A DNA stretch of 64,000 bases from Lentinula raphanica. Lineage: Eukaryota; Basidiomycota; Agaricomycetes; Agaricales; Omphalotaceae. The stretch is from contig JANVFP010000006.1 of NCBI GenBank assembly GCA_027919835.1, positions 186,001 through 250,000 on the forward strand. The letters run 5' to 3'. A program made the translations under genes and the position numbers. Positions 10,140 to 21,320 of the stretch are shown here, one piece after another; positions within the stretch are counted from its first letter, which is position 1; each line of letters starts with the position of its first letter. Below the pieces are notes generated by a model. It was not told the DNA's origin, made no database searches, and saw only the letters and a program-made list of their open reading frames with translations.

Positions 10140-13030
10140 ATGGCGCGCACCTTGCGCCCTCGGAAATCTCAACCAAATTACGCGTCGTCGATGGGGACCG
10201 CAGAAGATCACAACGATGCCGGTCCCTCCACAATCCCAATAGAAGACGAAAGCAGCGGAAGTGACTTTACGCCCGAAACAGAAACTGTTTCTCGGAGAAA
10301 CCGAGATGCGAAGGCAGAAGAGAGGGACGATGAAGACGATCAAGGCTACGAAAACTCAGAAGGTGGCCAAGATGGACCACCAGAAAAGGCGCAAACTCTC
10401 GCCACAAAACCCAAGGCCAAAGGAAAGGTCAGAAAAGGAAAAGGACCTATCAGCGTCGTGGAATCAACGGCTTCAAAGCCAACCACACTCTCTGGCACTC
10501 TTAGACGTCAGATGTACGTCCTGCCAACACCGAGTGTCCATCATCGCCATCGAGCAGTTCCTCTGTACTCTGTTCCGGGACGCGTCGAACGTTTGGTCTC
10601 GTGGCCTAGGTTGTTTACCAATCCAGAGCTGGCTCTAACAAACAACTTCACAATGAATGCCACAATCGTCGATCGTCTCAACAAGTCCTGGGGTTACAAT
10701 GTCGGTCCGGGTCCGTTATGGGAACTTGTTGAGGATCGTGCTTGGTTCAAAGAGGCACAAGGTTTGATGGAAAGCGAGAGGAATAGAAGGCCGAAGGTTT
10801 ATGAAAATATCTCTATACCCGATGGCTGGACATTCATAAGTATAGAGTGTGTACGACGGTCTTTCAGTCTTGATTCTCTCGCCTTCTAAACATCCTTGTC
10901 GCAGAGATGCCTCGACGTATCTACCTACGGACGATATCACGACTGAAGATGGAAACTTTCGACCTGCTCCTCCTATACCTTGTTCTTTCGGTCCCTTTGG
11001 TTCACAGACCTCTCGTTCGACAGAGATCTTCACGGCGTTTAAAATGGGTGTGTACTGCACCTGTTGAATGATGGATCTGCTTGAGGAACACAATTTGCAG
11101 CGGATTTCATACCAAACAGTCAGGCTCATGTATTCAATGCCGGGGCGCCTGCTTGGGGTATCGATTGGTGTCCTTTGCATCCAGACACTCGTGAAGGTAT
11201 GTCTGTTGTGGGCTTGACTCGTGTTCTTGAGATTCACTGCTTTCAGAATATGGGCACACTTACTACCTTGCTGTCGGACCTCTGCCATCACAGTCCCATT
11301 CACCTGAAATTGGAATCCGGGTTCAAAGACCGTCCAAAGCTTGTATCCAAATCTGGAGCTTGAGGCCCGATACTAATGCCACAAGTAACCCAACGGGAGA
11401 AACAGTCGATATGCTATCCGAACAAGACCCAGGAATGATGAGATGCGATTTAGTTATCTGCGTCGATTCAGGTCCTGCATACGAACTCAAATGGTGCCCT
11501 TTACCATCTCCTTCTGCACAGAATTTGACTGCAGGTCGTCATGGGCCGAGGAAGTTGGGATTGCTCTCGGGAACGTTCGAGGACGGTTCCTTTGTCATAT
11601 TTGCTGTACCAGATCCTGAAGACATCGCTCCTCTGAATTACGATTATAGCCGACCCTTATACAGTAAGCACCCTTGCATCGATTACAGTATCGGATTCTC
11701 AACCCCTGCAGTCAGGATGCCGGAACCGATTCTACGTGTCGAAACGGAAGACGCGTGCTGTTGGTGTATTGATTGGGCTAACAGCGAAGTTGTCGCTGTC
11801 GGGATGACCAATGGTGAGGGGCGACCTACAAGGCAAGAGGTTAGAATGCTCAGACTTTGTCAGGCTCTATCGGTGTCTACGACGTCGGCTCCGTACTCAA
11901 GGGAATCAATGAAGCCAGTGAAGCTCCTCTTCTTATCTGCCCACGAAGGCTCTGATACCTAATAGTAAATTCAGGTTCCCTTCCTATAACAGACCTTCTT
12001 CCGACGCACTATCTCAACGTCCATCAGGCAGCTATCCGGGCCCTGGCTTGGATCCGTGCACCGACGAGTGACAGCTTAGGTGAACCACGCTTCGACGAGG
12101 ACCCCATAATATTAGGAAGCGGCGGCAGTGACGGAACTGTCTGTTTGACGAACATTCGTTCTGGACATGGCTCGGTGATGAACAGGACGCGAGGTGTGTA
12201 TCAATTCCGAGCCTTACACGAAGCACGCCATCGACGGCTCGAAATCAGATGTAATCAATGCGATGTCGTACTCGCCCTACGGAGGAGGTCCTGTAACCGT
12301 TGATCATGATGATTCGGTCAAAGCGTATTCTGCTTCGCCGAGAATGCTAGGCAGAGGACACATGCTGATGGAACCTCTGGGCCCGGTTTGGGTTAGGGTT
12401 CATCTTTCTGATAGATGTCGCAGACGTGTAACTGATAGTCTTGTACCCCTGTCTAGAGCATCTCTTCATCGGATTACCATCCTCAACTCGCGGTCGGTGC
12501 GGCTGATGGAACATGCACGACAACGAATCTATTGAGGTCAACGCGTAGAGGTGGTTCTGTAGTGCGTTGCATGTGCAGTCTATAACTCATCCTCGGTGGA
12601 CCTCATCAACGTTTGAACCTAGCCTTTCTTCGCACACAAGATCTACCAACTAGACTACAACCGCACTACGAAGGAGTTCCGTATGCTAGAGCAGTTCTTC
12701 CCACAAGAAACACAAGACCGTGGAGCGGCTAACAATCCGAAAAACGTTAAGCTCAAGAACGCGGTGAACAACGAACGGGGAACGGGTGTCTGGCCTAGGG
12801 AAGTAGGTGTTCAGCGTGTGGTGTGGAACAATGGGAATGGGCTATCAGCTGCTGGGATGCTGGCGTCTGCGACAGGCTCAGGACTTTGCCGAGTGGATGT
12901 GCTTTCGGGCAGGTGGTTGAAGGAGAAAAGCATGAAGATGCCGTATGGGGGCATAGAGAGTATCAGGCTAGAAGCTGGTGACGATTTAGGGGACATTATG
13001 GATGTTGATGAGTCGGACGGAAGTACTTGA
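10140..13030 (+). CDS. RNA polymerase III factor TFIIIC WD40 subunit (Tfc6/Sfc6/GTF3C2-like)
   Basis: TFIIIC binds the B box of tRNA genes and recruits TFIIIB; this is its beta-propeller subunit. The N terminus is disordered and charged (MARTLRPRKSQPNYASS, acidic and Lys-rich stretches), as usual. The propeller follows: FNAGAPAWGIDWCPLHPDT, YELKWCPLPSPSAQNL, LGLLSGTFEDGSFVIFAVPD, VETEDACCWCIDWAN, YLNVHQAAIRALAWIRAP, LGSGGSDGTVCLTNIRSG, YHPQLAVGAADGT, VQRVVWNNGNGLSAAGMLAS, ATGSGLCRVDVLSGRW. It ends in an acidic tail (MDVDESDGST). Multiple introns; the one at about 12388-12459 was checked and keeps frame. Yeast names are used only as orthology hints, so no symbol is given. Confidence 0.8.
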
Positions 13031-13279
13031 GATGATGATTGTGTACTGAACTCTGATGGTACATTCTTAGGTTAACGAACGTACACGACGAACAAGGACA
13101 CGATCATAGGCTTGTTTAATGCTTCGTATTTAGCGCCATTGGCTACATCATCAGGCTCCAAGGATGCAGGTCGTTTCCCATCAGTCTTCGACATTTCGTG
13201 GTCTTCAAACAGAATAGGTTGCAGTATTCCTCAACTGAAGATTAGGCCTCCATTCGGTGATATCTGGAGTATGGATCGG

Positions 13280-14518
13280 TCAGCATCTGTTAAGTGCATC
13301 CTGTATCCTACCACATACAGTCTGACCTACGATGGGCGGGAATTTGAAGGTTAGAGTTGCATGGTTTTACCCGATTCTCATGGCATTGCTTACCTGTGAT
13401 ATAATGTGCGTCTTTAGACGCCAAATAAGAGACGAGGCTCGCTATGTCTTCAGGTTCGCCAAACTGATAATCAACTGGTTTTGACAAGCCCATCTAAACA
13501 GAGCGAGACATAAATCTCAGCGACGGACTGGACAGCTTCGAAAGAGCGTTCAGGACTGACGAGACGTAATCCTTCTCCTGGCTGATCCTGAAACTGCTCA
13601 GCTAGATTGTGGCCATTGAGTGAGATGCTACTCAGGAGAATTCGTCAGACCTACTCAAAGCAGTTTTGATGAAACCTAATATGCAGATTTGGATCAGTTA
13701 TTTTACGCTTGAGGTCGAAAGCTCAAGTACCTGGTGCATAGGCATTCGCGGTGATTTTGTGGGCAGCCAGCTCCAGGGCTAGGCAATCATATCACCGTGA
13801 GACGATCTCAGCTCGGAGACACAATCTACATACCGACGCTCTGCGTTAATCCTCGTACGGCGAACTTCGAGGCAGAGTAAGCACTGAAGTAGCCGGCCGC
13901 TTTGGATACCTGGAATTAGCAGGTAGAACGAACGGGATGATGGGGACGAACATCTCATGCCAGCTACAGAGGATGCGCCAATGAGTCTTCCTCCACGGCC
14001 TTGAGCGATCATCTCTTTGGCTGCGTACTTGTAGCAGAAGAAGATTCCATCGACGTTCATGGCGAAGGTTCTCTTCCAAGCCTCCGTGGAATCTAGCAAA
14101 ACAGTGATGACGAAGTCACAAAAGACATTGAGCAGACTCACATTCGGTCAGTTCTTTACCTTCTGACAAAATACCAGCATTGGCAATCATCTGTAATGGT
14201 GGCCGTACCGGATTGAAAGCAAGAGCGAAGAGCAATGTCGAAGTACCTTACCACGTCAATACCACCTAGGGCCTTCGCCGAGTGGCCAACCATCCGCTCT
14301 ACATCACTTTCTTTGGAAACATCTCCCGGTGCAATAAAAGTCTCCACGCCACTCTGACGCGCTATTTCGTGGGCAACAGTTTTCAGTCGTTCATCCATCT
14401 TTGGCAAATCGTTGAGGGCGATGCGGAACCCGTCCTTCGCGAGTCGCAGGGCTATCGCTTTGCCTATACCCTGTGCAGCTCCAGTAACGAGGGCAACGCC
14501 AAGAGACTTCGCTGCCAT
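13280..14518 (-). CDS. Short-chain dehydrogenase/reductase, tandem copy 1
   Basis: Classical NAD(P)-dependent SDR of about 260 residues. Motifs: LVTGAAQGIGKAIALRLAKDG (TGxxxGxG cofactor loop), ANAG, the catalytic AASSVAG/YFSAYSASKF stretch (Tyr-x-x-x-Lys), GEPEDIASLVSYLASKDAHY, and a last short exon GQTVC. The acidic residue after the second strand (ALNDLPK) favours NAD(H). It most resembles acetoin/diacetyl-reductase-like and general fungal SDRs, but the substrate cannot be read from sequence. Several introns. The C-terminal exon ends GRIQDALNRC here, against GH in copy 2, so the two tails have diverged. Same orientation as copy 2, 835 bp apart. Confidence 0.85.
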
Positions 14519-15353
14519 TCGGATGAATTGGTGAAGATAATTTATCTCACCTTAGTAGCTGCAGCTTTTAAAGCAGATTCATACTTCTCGCTCCGCTCCA
14601 AGTCCTTCTGAATCTTCGCTAGTACGCGGCTGGAAGGGTAAGACGTATCGAAATCGAGATTCGGAACTGTTGAACATCAAAGAAGACACGCTAATGATAT
14701 GAAGATAGCAGCGAACATAGTTGGCATGGGCTAGCATGAAATATGGTAATCTCGGTCACTCCTAACCTTTTGCCGTTTAGTTTCTCTGTCGGAGCAGTGG
14801 AGTACCGTGACAGTACCTATTCCTCAGGGTACAACTCCAACCAAGTCGGAATTTAGGAAATTTCTCCTGATACCACCCAGTTTGAGCTCAACGCAGATCG
14901 GAATGGAATCCGATTAGAGACATCCGATGCAAGACTTCGTAAATATATGAAGTACTACGACGAGTAGCATCATTGTCCCTCGTTGATGATACACCTATGA
15001 GAGCAGTCTCTACCAGTGCTTCAAGGTCATATATAGATTTCAAAAAGAGAACGAAGATACTGTACATAATTGCGCGACGGCGACACTGACGATATGGATG
15101 ATATGAACATGAACATTAACTCGAACAGATGAATTCATTCTTGCCACTTGGATTGCACGGCGTATGTGGACCGATCCTCGACAGCCCTAAAGGAACGAAC
15201 AACAATATTGTTCGTTCTAGAAGTTGATGACATTGATGAGCTCCAAGCCAGCGCACCGACGAAGCATTGAGCCTCAATCGAAGACTATGCCTCCGTTTGG
15301 TGAGATCTGAGAACAGACCTGCGGTCAATGTCTAGTATTAACTGCGTCAGGTC
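14519..15353. other. Intergenic region between the two SDR copies
   Basis: Holds the copy 1 promoter and the 3' flank of copy 2. Part of the 3' flank (near 15250-15320) aligns by eye to 13200-13275 beyond copy 1, so the duplicated unit extended past the stop codon. No other coding signal recognised. Confidence 0.5.
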
Positions 15354-16573
15354 AGTGACCACATACAGTTTGACCTGCGAGATTGAACAACTTCAGAATT
15401 ATGCATACTGTCGAGCTTCTTTACTACCCACCTGTGACATAATGTGCTTCCTTTGAAACCAGGTAAGAAACAAGACTTGCTATGTCTTCTGGCTCGCCAT
15501 ACTTGTAGTTGATTGGTCGTGACAAACCCATCTTATCAGTCAGAGCAAGACAGATGTTTCTGGTAATGAGATATACTAGCGGCTGAAGAGAACTTGAGCA
15601 CTGACAGCAGCCAAGATTGCATTTTGCTGAGAGTATTCTTGAAAGTTTTCGGCTGTATTGTGGGCAATCGATAGTAAGCAAAAGACAATGACCCAAGGAA
15701 ACATAGATAATCACTCATGGGACTATTAATAAGGCCTTTTTGGGTTGAGAGACTCGATATACTCCCAGTCCGATGGCTCACATACCTGGTGCATAGGCAT
15801 TGACAGTTATGTCGTATTGGGCGAGTTCAAGAGCTAAGAATCTCCGTGAGATCAGAAGGTTCGATACAGAAAACATTCCTACATACCAACGCTCTGAGTC
15901 AAACCTCGTACAGCAAACTTCGAGGCACTGTAAGCACTAAACGAACCTCCAGCTGAAGTTGACTTCAATTCAGCGAGTTGCATGATGCGAGAACATTCAG
16001 CAAATTACTCACACCTCTTGCCAGCTATAGACGATGCACCAATGAGTCTCCCTCCACGACCTTGAGCGATCATTTGTTTAGCAGCATGTTTATAACAGAA
16101 GAATACGCCATCAACGTTGATGGCGAACGTCCTCTTCCAAATCTCGGAGGGATCTTTGAAGGAGTAAGGGTTCGATAGAATGGATGTAATGCAGACGATT
16201 CACACTCAGGAATCATATTGGTTTCAGGAAAGATACCAGCGTTCGCGATCATCTGTGAAATGGCAAACATGTCGGATAACCTCACGGGAATTCTGAACTA
16301 TCTTACCACATCTAATCCGCCCAATACCTTTACTGATTGACTAACCATGTTCTCGACCTCGCTCTCGTTCGAAACATCTGCGGGTACAATAAAGGTTTTC
16401 GGGCCATTACGACGCTCTATGTCGCAAGCAAGGTCTTTCAGTTTCTGATCATTCTTCGGAATGTCGTTGAGGGCGACTCGAAACCCGTCCTTCGCTAGTC
16501 GCAGAGCTATGGCTTTGCCAATACCTTGAGAAGCGCCAGTAATGAGGGCAACGCCAAGGGATGAGACTGCCAT
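15354..16573 (-). CDS. Short-chain dehydrogenase/reductase, tandem copy 2
   Basis: Paralogue of the gene at 13280-14518 with the same intron layout. Motifs: LITGASQGIGKAIALRLAKD, VALNDIPKND, VSNESEVENMVSQSVKVLGG, IANAGIFPETN, SFSAYSASKFAVRGL (catalytic Tyr-x-x-x-Lys), GEPEDIASLVSYLVSKEAHY, then a final exon GQTVCGH. All catalytic residues are present. Substrate unknown; a redox step on a small alcohol or ketone is likely from the family. Differences from copy 1 are spread along the protein, so the duplication is not very recent. Confidence 0.85.
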
Positions 16574-17400
16574 GTGTTACGAAAACTGCGTCCTGACCAG
16601 TGACCAACCACCTTTATACGAAGAATATGGAATTCATTTCACTGAACATTCTCAGCTCTGAGAAATTCCAGTGGCGTGTGGAGTTATTGACTGAAATCCA
16701 AGGAGATGGAATAAGAAGGACCATCCTAGGACATGAAGATTGGTGGCATGACTTCTCATATTGGAAAACATTTCCCGATTCTACTGCTCTCGACGTTGCG
16801 TTCCCCTCGTGCATATAGGATGTCAAGGATGTCATGAGGAACTTCTTTTCCTGATTCATACGAAAACGTCCTGCAATCTATGCATATTGCTGTAGGCTTA
16901 GCGAAATATAACATTGTGATGAAGCTTACAGAAGTACAGAACACAAGCCCCAAGCCTCAACCTACTATAGGAAAAAAACCATCAACGCGCTAACTTTGTG
17001 TCGAGACACTAGGTGACTGAAGCGTCCACTTGAATGAAAGAACGTTCAGCCAAAGAGTGTAGCAGTCGCTCTGAGGCTGCTGGGATGTAGGACTATCACA
17101 AGAAGAAGATAGTCGAACATGTGGAAACAGCGCCTGTCGTTGTTAAAAGATGGAAGAAATTTTACTTCGCCGCTGTTGCTTAAAATTGAGCGCTAACTGG
17201 GCGCTATTATTCTGACTAAGCAATGCGGTTATGTAAGCTCTAGATAAGCGCGATAAGGCCCTGGCTCGATAACCAAACTTGGCCCAAATGATTCCGGAAC
17301 TTCATGAGCTTACAACTATATGCTAGACAGACGTCACATGCGGAGGCTCTTCCGTTTATAAAGGCGAACTTTGTCTGTTCATCTAAACCAAACTCTGTCC
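16574..17400. other. Divergent intergenic region, SDR copy 2 / proline dehydrogenase
   Basis: 827 bp holding both promoters. Short overlapping frames on both strands (16600-16950) show no family resemblance. No binding site recognised with confidence. Confidence 0.5.
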
Positions 17401-19567
17401 ATGTTCACCCTCACCAGGCAATCAGCCCTTCGACGTGCATACTCCTTCAACGTGGTCGCTCGTGGACAGCGACATGCAAGTTATCATGCAAGGCCTCGTA
17501 GATCTCTCCGCTTCGCATATCTTAGTGGCATTCTCGCCATAGCTGGTGCAGGAGTCTCTGCGGCCTTCTCTCTAGAGCGCACCATACAGTCCGATAGCAA
17601 CTTGCCCTTCGTTCCACAACAGAGTCGCGACCAGCAAAGTTCCCAAACCACATCGTTACGCACCCTAGTCCGAGCGTACATCGTATACTCAATGTGTTCA
17701 TTCCCGACACTCATAGACGCTGCCCCGAAGCTGTTGAACACGCTTATGGGTATCCCGATTGTACGGAATATAACCGAGACGTTTGTGAGGGTGACATTCT
17801 TTGATCAGGTGCGTAGATATGTCTCTCGAGAGTTCCGGTAGTCGTGTTCGGATCTTCAGAATATTGATATTGTCCTTCAAGTAGTTTGTCGGCGGTGACA
17901 CCGCTCAAGGATCACTTCCGTTACTTTACTCGTTTCGTGCCGCGAATAAAGGTGTCCTATTCGCGTATTCCATTGAAGTAGACGAAAACGAGGCTACTTC
18001 AAATTCGTCCTCAAAGAAGAAGGGACAGCCTGTTTACAAGCGATGTGTGGATGAAATGATAAGAGCTATCGACGTAGCGGCCGATTTCGAGGATCACATT
18101 GTTGGGAAGGACACACATAATGGCAGAAGGACCTGGGTTGCAATTAAAATGGTATGTTATCTCTTTCCGATGTAATCCCATCTTTTTAACGATCGTCTAA
18201 CTGCATGCAGACTGCTCTTCTGCCTGACGCTCAGGCTCTTATCGCCTTATCTTCGCATATCCTGGCGACACGTCCTCAACTCGAACCTTCGATTCCCTTC
18301 CCAGGATGCCCTCATCCCACGGACCTGGATATCTTCAGTAGTCAGTTAACTTCAAAGTCTCTGCATACGAATGATGTCGCGTCCTTGCGAGAATTGTACT
18401 CTGACCTTCGGCGGATTTGTCTACGCGCTCAAGAGAGAGGAGTCAAGCTGATCATAGATGCAGAGTACAGGTGCGAGTAACACATGACCGTTTCCGAGCA
18501 TGAATGATTGAATTGACATGATTACAGTTGGTACCAGCCAGCTATTGACGCGATGCAATTAGCCTTGATGCGCGAATTCAACAAAATCACTTCTGACAAT
18601 GACGATTCCAGGCCATCTGTTCAGCCACTCATCTATGGTACTTTTCAGGCCTATCTTCGCAGGTAAGCAGCTCGTTCGTTATCATGCATTCAGAATTCCT
18701 GACCCGTGAGTCAGAACCCCTCTCCATCTCGCCCAGTCCTATCGCGATGCCCAACTACACAACTACTCGCTCGGAGTCAAACTCGTACGAGGAGCTTATC
18801 ACCCACATGAAGTCCTTGCCCACGAAGCTGCTAAGATGCAAGGTCATCAATCTCTGTCGATATCTCCAGATGTTTCACCACCAGTATGGACGACAAAGGA
18901 GGACACAGATAAATGTTATAACGATTGTGTGAGATTGCTTGTAGGTTGGGTGAAGGATGATGTTCATTACGGACATGGTGGTTCTGGCATTACTCCTTTT
19001 GCGCCTTCGATCTCGGTTGCAAGTTGGTTCTGGAGAAAGAATCAGTCGAAATCAAAGCATGAGAATCTACCACGTATTGGTGTCTTATTTGGCACACACA
19101 ATTGGTCTAGTGTGAGGCTCATACTGAGCGAGCTCCACACAAATGGGCTGGCTGAAGACCAACGTGTCGGGAATGAAGGAGAGCCTGGGTTGAAATTGGA
19201 TGATGAGGTTACTGAAAGAGTTACCCTAGGGCAACTCTATGGTATGTCGCGTCTGATTATTAATATATCCTCTAGGCCTAGCATTGACTCTCGTTCGTAG
19301 GAATGAGTGATGAACTCACTGATTATATCGTTCATAGAACTCGTTCCAATTCGCCAATGGTCATAAAGTAGGTCATCGCTCCTCATAACTCATTAGCGTG
19401 CTTGCTTACCAGTCACTCACAGGTATGTGCCGTACGGATCGTTATTAGAAACTATGCCCTATCTCAGTCGACGTGCGATTGAGAACAAGTCTGTTCTCGG
19501 TGACGGACATGCTGCTGAAGAAAGAAGAAGGGCTGGTCGGGAGATCTGGGCGAGGGTGTTTGGATAG
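17401..19567 (+). CDS. Proline dehydrogenase (proline oxidase), mitochondrial
   Basis: FAD enzyme oxidising proline to pyrroline-5-carboxylate in mitochondria, the first step of proline catabolism. The N terminus is a good mitochondrial presequence, rich in Arg and Ser with no acids (MFTLTRQSALRRAYSFNVVA). The catalytic barrel follows: ERGVKLIIDAEYSWYQPAID, GTFQAYLRR, LGVKLVRGAYHPHE (family LVRGAY motif), GVLFGTHNWSSVRLI (THN motif), LGQLYGMSDELTDYI, KYVPYGSLLETMPYLSRRA (YVPYG motif) and GREIWARVFG at the end. Six or so introns. Full length compared with yeast Put1. The ATG at 17401 is the first in frame. Confidence 0.93.
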
Positions 19568-19993
19568 ATATCCGAGTCGCTACTCATGATGGATTGCTAC
19601 GACTCTTTTCTGGTTGGTCCGTGCTGTTTGGTTATCTTCTGCTACTGGCAGTTGACCGACTTGGGTGTGTAGACATGATGATGCTGGTTGGATTAGAAGG
19701 TTACTCTGTAATTGTTTTCGCTAGACCTATTTACACCCCATAAGCAATAGTTGGTAAGAGAGAAATGTCATGGAGTACTGCGATTTTCACTGAAGTGTTT
19801 ACTAGTATACACCTTTCACGCCATCTCAAACGAAGATCAATAAGAGACGACAGCAGTAGTCAGATATAGGGAACTTAGAAAAACGAAAGTGGAAGGAAAT
19901 GGCTACGACTCAGTCGAATCATGGCGTATCGGCTCCGAGTTACGACCCCTCTTTAATTATAAGGTGGACCGAAGTTCAACCACATTTCTCTTC
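19568..19993. other. Intergenic region upstream of the MFS gene
   Basis: 426 bp between the proline dehydrogenase stop and the MFS start; nothing recognised apart from presumed terminator and promoter functions. Confidence 0.4.
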
Positions 19994-20893
19994 ATGTCCT
20001 CTTCTACCAGTGCGGCGGTTCAACCCAGGACACCTCTCCCAAAACTCCAACTTTTCTTGGTCCTGCTGATTCAGATTGCAGAACCCATTACTGCGGAGGT
20101 CATCTATCCGTTCATCATCGGCGCTGTGAGGAACACAGGGATCACCAACGGAGATGAAAAGAAGACAGGATATTATGCTGGAGTCATCGTAAATATCTCA
20201 ACGCTTCCATTCACGATGTTTACTCATACGTTCAATCATAGGAATCAATGTTCTTCCTTACTGAATGTTGTACGGTGAGTATGTTGCCACCAAATTCGAG
20301 TCATGAGGGTTTGAGGGTTGAGAGTAACTGTGACTAGGTGTACTTTTGGGGACGCCTTTCGGATATCCACGGTCGAAGGAAGATATTGCTCATGGGTCCA
20401 CTCGGATTGACACTGGCCATGCTTGGCTTTGGATTGTCAAAAACATTTGTAGCCCTTGTGATTTTCGTGCTCTGCAGGGAATTTTCAATGGAAACATTGG
20501 TAGACATTCGTTACCATGTCCATCGAGTTCTTTCTTGCCCTAATATTTCCTTCCAGGTGTTTCGAGAACTGTGATGGCAGAGGTACGTGTCTATCTCGTT
20601 AATATCATAATGCATTCAAAGTGTGAGTGTCGTAGATAACTGACTCCACGAATATGGCGGATGCTTTCGCTCTGGTCCCAATCATGTGGAGTTTTGGCTC
20701 GACAGTTGGGTATGTTGTTTTTACACTGTATGAGATTCTTGCTCAGTCTCCGCTGTACTCTTAGTCCGGCTTTGGGCGGCGTTCTTGCCAATCCTGCCAC
20801 TCAATGGCCACACCTTTTTGGAAGAATTGAATTCTTTCAAAATTTCCCTTACTTCCTCGCATGTGCCGCTGCGGGCCTATTAGCCTTTATTGC

Positions 20894-20897
20894 ATTT
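20894..20897 (+). repeat. Target-site duplication ATTT, left side
   Basis: ATTT immediately before the left LTR, repeated at 28089-28092. Removing the element and one ATTT rejoins GCA TTT GTG CTT in the MFS frame, which supports this length. Confidence 0.85.
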
Positions 20898-21263
20898 TGT
20901 AGAGGCTGGAGTCGGCGTCGTGAGAGTCGAACGATGAGAGATAGATAGCTATTATATTTCGTATGAGTATAGACAAGAGAGGAGGGAATAGATGGGGATC
21001 CCCAGCCCGAATACTACTTCGTTATGAGTACCGTACCGCACGACGAGCATAAGGCTCGGTCGTGTATATGAAACTACGCCACTAGTGTGAATTGTAAGTA
21101 AAGATGTAAGTAAAAGTAAGTAAACCATGAGGAAATCATAGAATATACAACGTTTGGGGTGAGGAGCATTGTCATATGTCATTTCCATACCCTTCGCCCT
21201 GCTCCGTAGACTCGTACCTCCGGGATGGCGGGCTCCACGCTCAGTCCGAATCCAACCGTTACA
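20898..21263 (-). repeat. LTR, 3' LTR of the element (366 bp)
   Basis: Identical by eye to 27722-28088 except for one C missing in a C run near 21003-21007. On the element strand it begins TGTAACGG and ends CCTCTACA, giving TG...CA termini. Confidence 0.95.
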
Positions 21264-21277
21264 CCTCCCCCCCACTT
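21264..21277 (-). other. Polypurine tract of the retrotransposon
   Basis: AAGTGGGGGGGAGG on the element strand, directly next to the 3' LTR: the expected position and composition of the plus-strand primer. Confidence 0.8.
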
Positions 21278-21320
21278 AGACTTGAGCGTCCCCGCTCAAA
21301 CGACGCTCGGAAGGGACTTC

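Noticed and set aside
13112..13354. Open frame after the TFIIIC gene as an extra C-terminal exon
   Set aside because: It overlaps the last exon and 3' flank of SDR copy 1, and part of it is duplicated with the SDR unit; the acidic end at 13030 is a better terminus.
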